Notes: generated from the letters alone by a model not told the origin. DNA of 42,894 bases from an uncultured Muribaculaceae bacterium (GCA_910584185.1 CAJTYC010000012.1:1-42894); one strand, 5' to 3'. Positions 33,055-41,775 are shown, numbered from the stretch's first letter. Translations and numbers: made by a program.

Positions 33055-34140
33055 ATGGAATATAAGATATCAATAATAATACCGGTCTATAACGGAGAAG
33101 GCCATATAGCCCGTATTCTTGACTGTATCTATGATTCAAGAGAGGTTGTCAAGGATGAAAAAGGTGAATGGAGGAAAGTAAGTGAAGTATTTTGGGATGA
33201 TGTGGAAATTCTCGTAGTGAATGATGGCAGCAAGGATAACACAGAGGCAATACTTAAAGATTATCAGTTAAAGCGACCCCATATGAAATTCATATCTCAG
33301 AGCAATAAAGGGGTTAGTGCTGCCCGTAATATCGGTTTTGAGAATACAAATGGTGAATATGTGTGGTTTGTAGATTCTGATGACTTGATTCATCCTACTG
33401 CTCTATCATTTATCAAGAATTATTTATATAGAGAGTCTCCAAGGATATTCCATTTTGGCGTTGGAGGATATGATTCTGTAGGGGATAATTTTGATAAAAT
33501 ATCAGTTTTTAAGGATGATGTTTTAGAAGATGTAAGTGTTAAGAAACATAGCACTAAGGCCTACTTAAGGAATACGGAATTAATCAAATTTTACGATTCT
33601 TCCGCTTGGTCTTATGTAGTCAGGAGGGATGTGATAGGAGATTTTAGGTTTCGCGATGAATATTTCGGAGAGGAGGATAGGCTTTATAATATAGATTTGC
33701 TTCTTAAGGAAAAGGAGTTGGACATTACTGATGCTAAATTATATTTTTATTTATATACTCCCGATAGCATACTCCACAATCCATCAATGGAGCATAATAG
33801 AAAGAAAAATTATTACCTGAGATTCATTATAGATGGATATAAGGAACTGTTGAAGCATCCGGAGATAGCAAAAGATGAAAAGATGCTTGGTATGGTGAAA
33901 GGTATAATAGAAGATCGCTTATACAGGTATGTTGCCAATCTCGTAAAGCTTGATTATAGTGAGGAAGAGGCAATAAAAATATTGAAGGAACTTAAAGAAT
34001 CGGGAAATTATCCTTTAAGACGGTATAACAAGGATGGTGATAGCGTATGTAACCGTTCGAATTATCATTGGTTTATATTCAATATTATCAAGAGACAATG
34101 GGGCGTGAAATTGCTCCGCAATCTAAAGCGTATAAAATAA
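33055..34140 (+). CDS. GT2-family glycosyltransferase
   Basis: A 361-residue GT-A enzyme: KISIIIPVYNGEGHIARILD, VEILVVNDGSKDNTEAI, SAARNIGFENTNGEYVWFVDSDDLIHP (given in overlapping parts: SAARNIGFENTNGE, VWFVDSDDLIHP), and FGEEDRLYNIDLLLKE as the acceptor-side acidic motif. The stop codon is followed directly by the ATG of the next gene. Confidence 0.9.
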   Translation: MEYKISIIIPVYNGEGHIARILDCIYDSREVVKDEKGEWRKVSEVFWDDVEILVVNDGSKDNTEAILKDYQLKRPHMKFISQSNKGVSAARNIGFENTNGEYVWFVDSDDLIHPTALSFIKNYLYRESPRIFHFGVGGYDSVGDNFDKISVFKDDVLEDVSVKKHSTKAYLRNTELIKFYDSSAWSYVVRRDVIGDFRFRDEYFGEEDRLYNIDLLLKEKELDITDAKLYFYLYTPDSILHNPSMEHNRKKNYYLRFIIDGYKELLKHPEIAKDEKMLGMVKGIIEDRLYRYVANLVKLDYSEEEAIKILKELKESGNYPLRRYNKDGDSVCNRSNYHWFIFNIIKRQWGVKLLRNLKRIK

Positions 34141-35172
34141 ATGCCGATAATGGAAAAGCAATTGTCGATAGTCATACCTTCATACAATATGGAGGAATAT
34201 CTTGACCAGTGTATAGGGTCAATGGTGAATATCAGTGAAGTTGGTTTACAGGCACTTGAGGTAATTTGTGTCAATGATGGTTCTAAAGATAGGACCTCAG
34301 AGATTGCACATAAGTATGCCGATAGATATCCTGGCACAGTCAAGGTTATAGATAAGGCTAATGGCCATTATGGCTCTTGTGTTAATGCAGCCCTTAAGGA
34401 CGCTAATGGAAGATATTTCCGGATTGTTGATGCTGACGATTGGGTTGATTATGAGTCGTTAGATGAACTGCTTGGTATTTTGCCGAGTATTGATTCTGAT
34501 GCGGTTCTGACAAATTTCAATGTCTGTTATGATGATAGAATTGAAAAGGTGGAATATCAAGGCTTGTCATGGGATAAGGAAACTGACTTGACAAAGGTGG
34601 AGATGCCAATGCATCATTGGCTTGGTATGCATATGCTGACATGGAAGACTTCATTGCTACGTGAAATAGGGTTCAAGCAAACGGAGGGTATTTGTTATAC
34701 AGATATTCAGTATGCGTCAATACCTTTGCTTCATACAAAAACCATAACTCCATTAAATTTGGTACTTTATCAGTATAGATTGGGTAGGGAAGGCCAAAGC
34801 ATGGATAATAAGTCAATGTATAAGAACCGTCATCACTTCCTGAAGATGCTTAAGGATTTATATGATGTTTATGCGTCGATTGATTCTTCGAATATGGGAA
34901 GTGAAGAAATCAGAAATAAATTTTTAGGCGGCCCTATTGTGCAGATGATGATTGCTTATTTGTGGAATGAAAAGCCGAGTAAACAAGAGGCAAATGATCT
35001 TAGGGATTTCTTAGATAAAGTGGATGGTATGTATCCACATGCTCTTGATGATATGCGAGGTTATAAATTGTGGGGTATAGGTGTTAATGAATTGTGGATG
35101 AAGAAATCGATGTTGGCACCTTTGTATTTGTTTGCAGTCCGTAAGTATCGCAAGGCCAAGGGTATTATTTGA
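34141..35172 (+). CDS. GT2-family glycosyltransferase
   Basis: A 343-residue GT-A enzyme: QLSIVIPSYNMEEYLDQCIG, VICVNDGSKDRTSEI, and the metal site FRIVDADDWVDYESL. The acceptor-side motif is GICYTDIQYASIPLL, of the type seen in the LPS glycosyltransferases of Bacteroidetes. Start and stop abut the previous gene. The last gene of this operon; a composite repeat begins 12 bases after it. Confidence 0.9.
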   Translation: MPIMEKQLSIVIPSYNMEEYLDQCIGSMVNISEVGLQALEVICVNDGSKDRTSEIAHKYADRYPGTVKVIDKANGHYGSCVNAALKDANGRYFRIVDADDWVDYESLDELLGILPSIDSDAVLTNFNVCYDDRIEKVEYQGLSWDKETDLTKVEMPMHHWLGMHMLTWKTSLLREIGFKQTEGICYTDIQYASIPLLHTKTITPLNLVLYQYRLGREGQSMDNKSMYKNRHHFLKMLKDLYDVYASIDSSNMGSEEIRNKFLGGPIVQMMIAYLWNEKPSKQEANDLRDFLDKVDGMYPHALDDMRGYKLWGIGVNELWMKKSMLAPLYLFAVRKYRKAKGII

Positions 35173-35184
35173 TCAGGAGGCATT

Positions 35185-35355
35185 TTGCACGAGGAATTCG
35201 AGGAAATAAAGGAAAATTTGGATTGCTTCGCTTGCCGAGACATAAATTTGTTGAAGACATTTAAATATGTTGCCGTAGGCATATGTTAGTTTTGTCTCTA
35301 AAAAGAAAGACATGGGCGCTTTGCGCCACATATCCGGCTTCGCCGGGACATATTT
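35185..35355 (+). repeat. Composite repeat, copy 6, complete B-C-A unit
   Basis: Module B (TTGCACGAGGAATTCGAGG and AAATAAAGGAAAA) at 35185-35239, module C (AAATATGTTGCCGTAGGC, ATATGTTAGTTTTGTCTC) at about 35262-35300, then core A at 35309-35355. It begins 12 bases after the glycosyltransferase stop and ends 58 bases before the promoter of the toxin-antitoxin pair. Confidence 0.9.
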
Positions 35356-35412
35356 TTGTATATGAAGAACCGCTTGAGTTGTTAATTTTTTCAGTTTGTG
35401 GTGTAATCATTA

Positions 35413-35444
35413 TTTGGTTATTTTAGTTTTGATTGTTATATTTG
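35413..35444 (+). promoter_or_regulatory. Promoter of the toxin-antitoxin pair
   Basis: TTTG (35413-35416), 20 bases, TATATTTG (35437-35444), matching the Bacteroidetes pattern. The predicted start near 35451 is 20 bases before ATG 35471, which supports that start over the TTG at 35396. Confidence 0.65.
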
Positions 35445-35470
35445 TACACAATCTATACTTCTTTATGTTT

Positions 35471-35992
35471 ATGGTTAGTAGGAGTGATATTGAGGAATAT
35501 AAGAAGATGGAGGCTGTGCCAGCCGGAGCCGTCTTGCGACATGTGCTTAAGGGGTTGGGAATGTCGCAGAGATATTTGGCTAAAGCTTGTGGTATGCCTC
35601 CTCAACATATTAATGCTTATATTAATGGGAAACGGCGCTTTTCGGTGTCGGCTTCTATAGCCATTGAGTCGGTTCTTGGAATTGAAGAGGCAGGTTTCTT
35701 CTATCGGCATCAAGCGATGCATGATGTGCATGTGGCAAAGGTGGTTTCAGAGCCAACACCTGATTTAGAGAGACTCCGTAGAGCTACTTTTTGGGATGTG
35801 GATTTGACTAAAGTGAGATGGAAGGATTCAATAAAGTGGGCAATTCGTAGGGTCCTGGAGTATGGGACTTCTCAGGAAGTAAATGAAATCATAAGATTTT
35901 ACGGGATTGGAGATGTAAGGGATGCTTTTAGAAATATGAGTTTCAGAAAGTCGGATGTTGCTCTTAAAATGGCCGAAGAGGCAGGAATATAA
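35471..35992 (+). CDS. HTH protein, likely antitoxin of AbiE-type system
   Basis: A 173-residue protein from ATG 35471 (MVSRSDIEEYKKME; ATG 35465 is also possible). The helix-turn-helix of the HigA/XRE type is at about residues 17-60: AVLRHVLKGLGMSQRYLAKA, CGMPPQHINAYINGKR, SASIAIESVLGI. The second half is helical and unfamiliar, with WDVDLTKVRWKDSIKWAIRR. It would bind the nucleotidyltransferase toxin and repress the promoter. The toxin gene follows five bases after the stop, the standard order of antitoxin then toxin. Confidence 0.8.
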   Translation: MVSRSDIEEYKKMEAVPAGAVLRHVLKGLGMSQRYLAKACGMPPQHINAYINGKRRFSVSASIAIESVLGIEEAGFFYRHQAMHDVHVAKVVSEPTPDLERLRRATFWDVDLTKVRWKDSIKWAIRRVLEYGTSQEVNEIIRFYGIGDVRDAFRNMSFRKSDVALKMAEEAGI

Positions 35993-35997
35993 GGAAT

Positions 35998-36660
35998 ATG
36001 AAATTGAAATATCGGGCAGTCAGTAAGGATTTGGTAAGATATCTAAGAAAGTTGATGGATTTGCCTTGTCTTAGGGATTATCGTTTGGTGGGTGGTACAA
36101 ATCTTGCGTTAAGAAGAGGTCATAGAGAGTCAATCGATATAGATCTTTTTGCGGGTGTGAGTTATCTGGATGTAAATATACGTGATATTGTAGGGGAGAT
36201 AAAGAACATATTTGATAATGTTGAGTTGGTTGGCGATATACGGGAGCATGAGATAGGTGTGTCGATGTATGTTCAGGATGTTGGTTTTGAAGAGGTGAAG
36301 GTCGATTTATGGCATGTGGATGATTTTATTTTTCCCTATGAGGAGATAGATGGAATAAGAATGGCGGATATGCGGGAGATAGCTGCGATGAAACTGAATG
36401 CCGCTGTGGGTGAAACCGGCCGAAGGGAGAAAGATTTTTGGGATATTTATGAGTTGTTGGAGGTTTATTCTTTGGGTGAAATGATTGATTGGGCCAAGAT
36501 GCGTTATCCTTACAATTTTGATGAGGGCGACATTATTGGTTCATTGGAAAATGTGGATGATGTGGAGAGAGCTGAAGAAGGTGTTGTGGATTTGAAGGGG
36601 AATGAATGGGATTTGATTAAGATGGATTTAAGGAAGATAGCATCGCGTTATCTTCATTGA
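35998..36660 (+). CDS. AbiEii/AbiGii-type nucleotidyltransferase toxin
   Basis: A 220-residue protein with the nucleotidyltransferase motif of the AbiEii family: YRLVGGTNLALRRGHRESIDIDLF (parts: LVGGTNLALRRGHR, SIDIDLF; about residues 30-53), where GG, the DxD pair and the following strand bind NTP and metal. Further motifs are EVKVDLWHV and MREIAAMKLNAAVGETGRREKDFWDIYEL (parts: IAAMKLNAAVGE, KDFWDIYEL), the conserved K and D of the family. Known relatives transfer nucleotides to tRNA and cause growth arrest in abortive infection. It pairs with the HTH gene before it. Confidence 0.88.
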   Translation: MKLKYRAVSKDLVRYLRKLMDLPCLRDYRLVGGTNLALRRGHRESIDIDLFAGVSYLDVNIRDIVGEIKNIFDNVELVGDIREHEIGVSMYVQDVGFEEVKVDLWHVDDFIFPYEEIDGIRMADMREIAAMKLNAAVGETGRREKDFWDIYELLEVYSLGEMIDWAKMRYPYNFDEGDIIGSLENVDDVERAEEGVVDLKGNEWDLIKMDLRKIASRYLH

Positions 36661-36681
36661 AAAATATGTGGAATTTGGTTA

Positions 36682-37135
36682 GACATGGGCGCTTTGCGCC
36701 ACATATCCGGCTTTGCCGGGACATATTTCCTTTTTTTCCTTTGTTTCTTTGTGAGATAATGTTGCACGAGGAATTCGAGGAAATAAAGGAAAATTCGGCT
36801 TGCTTCGCTTGCCGAGACATATTTTAGTTGAAGACATTTAAATATGTTGCCGTAGGCATATGTTAGTTTTGTCTCTAAAAAGAAAGACATGGGCGCTTTG
36901 CGCCACATATCCGGCTTCGCCGGGACATATTTCTTTTTTTCCTTTGTTTCTTTGTGGGATTATTTTGCACGAGGAATTCGAGGAAATAAAGGAAAATTCG
37001 GCTTGCTTCGCTTGCCGGGACATATTTTAGTTGAAGACATTTAAATATGTTGCCGTAGGCATATGTTAGTTTTGTCTCTAAAAAGAAAGACATGGACACA
37101 TTGCGCCACATATCCGGCTTCGCCGGGACATATTT
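36682..37135 (+). repeat. Composite repeat, copies 7-9 in tandem, period about 204
   Basis: Core A starts at 36682, 36886 and 37089, giving spacings of 204 and 203 bases. Modules B and C lie between each pair. The copies are nearly identical except in the third core, whose first hairpin is broken (GGACACATTGCGCC). This fills most of the 624-base gap after the toxin gene; 37136-37284 is AT-rich and holds no clear feature. Confidence 0.95.
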
Positions 37136-37284
37136 TATGGGGTAATAGGTTTGTGGGTTAAGTTTTGTTATTTAAATGATATGCAATGCGGGAGTTGGGG
37201 TGAAAAAATCACCTGAATGTTTGGAAATGGGGATTTATCGTTGTATTTTTGTGGGTGGATAGTTTATCCATTGATTTCTTAAAG

Positions 37285-38655
37285 ATGTTGCTCAGGGTTA
37301 TTATCGAGAATTTTCTCTCTTTTAAGGATGTGGTTCAGTTCGATATGTTTCCTAACAGGAAACGTTCGGTGCTGGATTATCATGTGTATGGTGATTATAA
37401 GGTGCCGGTGCTTAAGATGGCTGCTGTATATGGAGCTAATGGTGCCGGTAAGTCAAACCTTGTCAAGGCTCTGAATTTTATAAAGGAGTTTGCGTTGAAC
37501 AAGGAATTCCTGAAGCAGTCCCCTCCGGAAGGTCATGTCTTTGCTTTGCAGGCTGCAAAAAATGACAGGCCGTTGGAAATTGCTGTGGAATTCTTGGTCA
37601 ACAAGAATGTGGGCTATGTTTACAGTGTGGCGATGTCGGCAAAGGGTGTCGAGAGAGAACGTCTGTTCAGGTCGGGTCTTGGCGAGAAGCCTATGGAGTT
37701 GATATATGAGAGGACGTTGGATACTATAAGTTTTTCGTTTGGCACTCCGAGCAATATCCCTGAGCTTGTGGGCCGCTTGCTTAAGAAAAATCCTTGGTCT
37801 TCGTTCTTGGCTCTCAATGCAGAGTTTCCGGTGGTGCCTGGTGCCGATATTTTCAGGGTAGTCAAATGGTTTCGCAAGAATTTAGTAATTATCGAAAGCA
37901 ATTCGATGGTACCTGGTCTGATTCATATGATGCGTTCTAACAGGCCATTAATGGAATTTACAGACAGTATGATGCGCAGACTTTGTCTTGGCATATCGAG
38001 TCTTGAAGTTGAGACTGAAAATGCGGATGAGTGGCTTATGCATCATGCCGACTCTTTCTCTCAGCAGGAGATTGAGGAGCTTAAAGATAATGAGTTCATC
38101 GCCAGGATGGATAATGAGAGGCAGTCGATGTCGGTGTTTTCAGAGCAGGGAGTGAAGAAGGTGGCTAAGTTTGTGTTCAATCAGTTTGGCACTGACGGCT
38201 ATGTGGGTAAGATGGATATTGCGAATCAAAGTGACGGCACTGTGAGGTTGCTGTCGTTGTTGCCCGCATTGTATGATGCGATATATCTTGATACGACTGT
38301 GGTGATAGATGAGATAAACCATCAGATGCATCCTGGGCTTATCGTGGGGCTTGTTCAGCGGTTTGCTAATGATAGGGTAAGCCGTGGACAGTTGATTTTC
38401 ACTACTCATGAGACTTCTTTTTTGGAGGAGTATCCTGTGCGTAGTGATGTTGTGGACGAGAAAGGCGAAGTGGAGAGTGTGATTACCAAGGAAAAGCTGA
38501 TACGCAATGATGAGATATGGTTTGTGGAGAAGAAGGATGGGTGTTCGTCGCTTTATTCTTTGAATGATTTCAATTTCCACAATTCTTTGTCGCGGCGTAA
38601 TGCTTATATCGATGGACGGTTCAGGTCTTATCCTCAGATTGAACCACATGTGTAA
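37285..38655 (+). CDS. AAA15 ATPase, RloA/AbiLi-like
   Basis: A 456-residue ATPase. ATG 37285 (MLLRVIIENFLSFKDVVQFD) fits the family start; the TTG at 37249 only adds a 12-residue tail. Walker A is VYGANGAGKSNLVKAL (about 49-64), the signature-like part is MDIANQSDGTVRLLSLLPAL (about 311-330), Walker B is TTVVIDEINHQMHP (about 337-350) and the switch region is IFTTHETSFLEEY. In Bacteria such ATPases are linked with RloB-type partners in abortive infection and with restriction loci. The RloB-like gene lies 277 bases downstream, separated by repeats. Confidence 0.85.
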   Translation: MLLRVIIENFLSFKDVVQFDMFPNRKRSVLDYHVYGDYKVPVLKMAAVYGANGAGKSNLVKALNFIKEFALNKEFLKQSPPEGHVFALQAAKNDRPLEIAVEFLVNKNVGYVYSVAMSAKGVERERLFRSGLGEKPMELIYERTLDTISFSFGTPSNIPELVGRLLKKNPWSSFLALNAEFPVVPGADIFRVVKWFRKNLVIIESNSMVPGLIHMMRSNRPLMEFTDSMMRRLCLGISSLEVETENADEWLMHHADSFSQQEIEELKDNEFIARMDNERQSMSVFSEQGVKKVAKFVFNQFGTDGYVGKMDIANQSDGTVRLLSLLPALYDAIYLDTTVVIDEINHQMHPGLIVGLVQRFANDRVSRGQLIFTTHETSFLEEYPVRSDVVDEKGEVESVITKEKLIRNDEIWFVEKKDGCSSLYSLNDFNFHNSLSRRNAYIDGRFRSYPQIEPHV

Positions 38656-38657
38656 CG

Positions 38658-38899
38658 GCACGAGGAATTCAAGGAATTTAAGGAAATTTAGGCTTGCTTC
38701 GCCTGCAAGGACAGTTTTTTGTTGGAGACATAATAATATGTTGCCGCAGGCATATGTTAGATTTGTCTTTAAAATAGAGACATGGGCGCTTTGCGCCACA
38801 TATCCGGCTTTGCCGGGACATATTTCCTTTTGTTCCTTTGTTTACTTGTGAAACAATTTGGCACGAGGAATTCGAGAAAGTTAAGGAAATAAGGGTAAT
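38658..38899 (+). repeat. Composite repeat, copy 10, between the RloA-like and RloB-like genes
   Basis: Module B at 38658-38715, module C (ATATGTTGCCGCAGGCATATG) at about 38736-38760, core A at 38779-38825 with stem CCGGC-TTT-GCCGG, then a second B arm to 38899. It starts 2 bases after the RloA-like stop. Confidence 0.9.
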
Positions 38900-38932
38900 A
38901 TATATCATCTTGTTGTCTCATTGTGATAATAC

Positions 38933-39748
38933 ATGGATTTAGATTCGTTCGGTTATAGTAAGGCAGAAGTCGGGAAGATTGAGGTATCACCGGATATTGA
39001 GGAGAGGGATGGGATGTCTGTTTCAGAAGAGCCCGGAGAGCTTGATCTGAAGGAGGGGTATATGAAGGATGCGCCTACTGTAGAGACTGTGCATGTGTTC
39101 ATTATATCGGGCGGTGAAGATAAGGAGAGAGATTATTTCAGACTTTTATGTAATGCAAAATCTCCAAGGCTTAAGGTTATATTTATAAGCAAAAAGCATC
39201 AGGGGCTTACACCAACTCAGATGAAGCAGGAGGCTGAAGAGGGGATTGAGGAGGAATGCTTCTGTGATATGGACAATCAGTTGTCTCGATATTTTGATGG
39301 TGATAAAATTTTCATGGTCACAGATGTGGACCATTACAGGAGGGAGTTGCTTGAGCAGATGGCTGAGATTAATCCGGCATATCAATGGATTATAAGTAAT
39401 CCATGCTTTGAGATATGGCTTTTCTATCACTATTTTGATAATCCGGGTATCTTGCGGCCAGATTGGCCTGATGAAGACAGGATAAAGTCACAGCATCTTA
39501 AGAGTAAGTTGAATGAGCTTCGTAAGTCTGATGGTGGAGTAAATGCCGAGGCTGCTTATGGGCTTATGGATAGGGCTATAGTGAATTCAAAAAAGAACTA
39601 TGGAGAGGATTGTGAGGGTATTCCTGAGGAGTTTGCAACGCAGATGCATATTATAGGGGAGATGCTTATTGGGATTTTGAGAGATGATTTTGAGGGGATG
39701 CTTGTGGGACGGGCTGCCCAAGCTCGGGCGTTTTGGGGATTCAAGTAG
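38933..39748 (+). CDS. RloB-like effector protein
   Basis: A 271-residue protein of the RloB/AbiLii family. An acidic, poorly conserved N terminus of about 50 residues precedes the core: VHVFIISGGEDKERDYFRLL (about 53-72), LKVIFISKKHQGLTPTQM, DKIFMVTDVDHYRREL (about 124-139) and the hallmark WIISNPCFEIWLFYHYF (about 152-168). The family is Toprim-like; the acidic residues in GGEDKERDYF and DVDHY would hold metal. It would be the effector of the ATPase before it, and the two genes are normally adjacent. Confidence 0.85.
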   Translation: MDLDSFGYSKAEVGKIEVSPDIEERDGMSVSEEPGELDLKEGYMKDAPTVETVHVFIISGGEDKERDYFRLLCNAKSPRLKVIFISKKHQGLTPTQMKQEAEEGIEEECFCDMDNQLSRYFDGDKIFMVTDVDHYRRELLEQMAEINPAYQWIISNPCFEIWLFYHYFDNPGILRPDWPDEDRIKSQHLKSKLNELRKSDGGVNAEAAYGLMDRAIVNSKKNYGEDCEGIPEEFATQMHIIGEMLIGILRDDFEGMLVGRAAQARAFWGFK

Positions 39749-39868
39749 AACATAAGGAGATAGGCTCTGCGGAATGACTGCGTGTTATATGATAGGGTAT
39801 TTGTTGGCTCCTGATGTGTAATATAATAACGACCGTTTAATTTGTACATCCTAATAAAGTTTTATCCG

Positions 39869-40669
39869 ATGAAAAAAACTTTAATTATAATATCTGCATT
39901 GATTGCTTTGATTATTGGAGGTGCTTTCATTTATCGAATATCTCAACCTCGAAAGTTGGTTCATATTTCGATTGATGACTCAATATGTCTTAACGAAATA
40001 GATGGTCTAAACTCTCCTTTTGATCACCACATTTTAAAGAAATTAAAGTTGTTTCACCGACTATATGGTGCTAAGTTCTCGCTTTATAGTTTTAAGCCTG
40101 ATAGTATGACAAATAATGGTCAGATTAAACGGTCAGTTGATATACATAATAGAGCTTTTTCAGAAGCGAGTGATTGGCTTAAATTGGGATATCACGGACT
40201 GTCTCAAATGGATTTTGATTCATTGGCCGCCCGTAATGATTACTTGGACAATGCTGCTTCAGCAACAGATTTCTATAAAACTTTAGGAGGACAGCGGTCT
40301 TTGACTTCAACTGTCCGGCTTGATCGCTTTTATGGAGACAGTGCGGTCTTGTCAAAGGCAAATCAATTAGGAATCAAAACATTTTTATGTGCTGATAACC
40401 CTAAACGCAATAGTTATGTATTCACTTCCAGGCAGACTGACAGCTTGGATAACGATAACATATTGCATAATAAGTATGGAAAATTCCTGCGCACGGATTT
40501 AAGATTAGAAAAATCTAAAATTAAGGAATGTATTTCCCGAGAACATTTAAATGACTCCATTTTTGTGGTGTTTACCCATGAATGGACATTTCATCAAGTG
40601 GAGCTGAAAATGCATATTCTAATGATGATGCTTTGGCTTCACAATTATGAATTTGTAACTGAATTATAA
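39869..40669 (+). CDS. Membrane-anchored polysaccharide deacetylase-like protein
   Basis: A 266-residue protein from ATG 39869 (MKKTLIIISALIALIIGGAF), with an N-terminal signal anchor (residues 1-25). The rest resembles NodB-type deacetylases: a first acidic motif KLVHISIDDS (about 29-38), SFKLGYHG-like DWLKLGYHGLS (about 108-118) and a terminal VFTHEWTFHQVE, where histidines may bind metal. The catalytic set is not complete by eye, so activity is uncertain. It stands 11 bases before a radical SAM gene and may modify the polysaccharide. Confidence 0.6.
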   Translation: MKKTLIIISALIALIIGGAFIYRISQPRKLVHISIDDSICLNEIDGLNSPFDHHILKKLKLFHRLYGAKFSLYSFKPDSMTNNGQIKRSVDIHNRAFSEASDWLKLGYHGLSQMDFDSLAARNDYLDNAASATDFYKTLGGQRSLTSTVRLDRFYGDSAVLSKANQLGIKTFLCADNPKRNSYVFTSRQTDSLDNDNILHNKYGKFLRTDLRLEKSKIKECISREHLNDSIFVVFTHEWTFHQVELKMHILMMMLWLHNYEFVTEL

Positions 40670-40680
40670 TACAATTATAC

Positions 40681-41775
40681 ATGGATAAATTAAAGAGATA
40701 TATCGATTGTCTCGTGCCTATTGAGGGTTGTACTTTAAGATGTCATTATTGTTATATAACATGCCATCGTAAGTTCAATAACGATAGGGCTACTTTTAAG
40801 TATACCCCTGAAGAGATAAAAAGGGCATTTACTAAAGAGCGTTTAGGAGGAACGTGTTTAATAAACCTTTGTGGGGGCGGAGAAACCTTGCTGCCTGAAG
40901 TAATGTTGCAATACATTAAAGTGTTGTTAGAAAACGGTCATTATATAATGGTTGTTACTAATGCTACATTGACTTCAAGGTTTGAGGAGATATCGAAATG
41001 GCCGAAAGAATTATTGGAAAGACTTTTCTTTAAATTCTCTTATCATTATCTTGAGTTCAAGCAAAAAGGAATGCTTGAAAGGTTCTTTTCCAATGTTAAG
41101 TTGATGCGTGATAGGGGGGCTTCCTTTACAGTTGAAGTCACGCCGTGTGATGAACTTATGCCATATGTAGATGAGTGTATCGATTATTGCATGAAGGAAA
41201 TCGGAGCAAAACCTCATTGCACCATAGCCCGTGATGAGAGCAGGCCAGATGTGCTACCAATATTGACAAAATTACCAAAAGATAAGTATTATCAATTTTG
41301 GAGCAGTAAGTTTGAATCTTCTTTGTTTGAGTTCAAATGGAAAATATTTGAAGTACCGCGTAAGGAATTCTGCTATGCAGGTAATTGGTCCGGATTTTTC
41401 TTTTTAGGATCCGGACTAATGACACAATGTAATGTGAGTCAAATTAGTCAGGATATCGTAAAAAATCCAGATGAGCCAATTAAATTCCCTACTATAGGCA
41501 TTTGTCAGGAACGGCATTGTTATAATGGACATTCATGGCTTGCTCTTGGAGATATTCCTGATATGGAGACTCCGACATATGCGGAATTGCGTAACAGGAT
41601 ATGCGCCGATGGTACAGAATGGTTACAGCCAAAATTTAAGGCTTTCTTTTCGCAAAAACTTAAAGATGAAAACGAGCAGTTTAATGCAATTAAGAAACTA
41701 TGTGTAACAGCTCGTTCGAGATGGTATACATTACGTGTAAAGATTGGTAAGATCCGTAGGAAGATAATCGGTTAA
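40681..41775 (+). CDS. Radical SAM protein
   Basis: A 364-residue radical SAM enzyme. The cluster motif is CTLRCHYCYI (C-x3-C-x2-C, about residues 17-26), followed by CGGGETLLP (the GGE motif, about 64-72), which binds SAM. C-terminal cysteines in FCYAGNWSGF, MTQCNVSQ and ICQERHCYNGHSW suggest a second, SPASM- or Twitch-like metal site. The substrate is not known; a sugar or peptide modification would fit the locus. The gene next to it on the other strand is its paralogue, and they point at each other. Confidence 0.85.
   Translation: MDKLKRYIDCLVPIEGCTLRCHYCYITCHRKFNNDRATFKYTPEEIKRAFTKERLGGTCLINLCGGGETLLPEVMLQYIKVLLENGHYIMVVTNATLTSRFEEISKWPKELLERLFFKFSYHYLEFKQKGMLERFFSNVKLMRDRGASFTVEVTPCDELMPYVDECIDYCMKEIGAKPHCTIARDESRPDVLPILTKLPKDKYYQFWSSKFESSLFEFKWKIFEVPRKEFCYAGNWSGFFFLGSGLMTQCNVSQISQDIVKNPDEPIKFPTIGICQERHCYNGHSWLALGDIPDMETPTYAELRNRICADGTEWLQPKFKAFFSQKLKDENEQFNAIKKLCVTARSRWYTLRVKIGKIRRKIIG

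Noticed and set aside
36654..37111. Minus-strand frames starting MSRQAKQAEFSF or MSRQSRICGAKRPCL
   Set aside because: These repeated short proteins come from translating the composite repeat backwards. The same peptide appears at every copy, so it reflects the DNA repeat, not genes.
36682..37135. A CRISPR array
   Set aside because: The units are about 204 bases and contain no unique spacers; no cas genes are present.
22605..38899. Integron attC sites as the explanation of the composite repeats
   Set aside because: No integron integrase is seen, the repeats lack the typical R'/R'' core GTTRRRY sites, and some units contain several genes with their own promoters; not supported.
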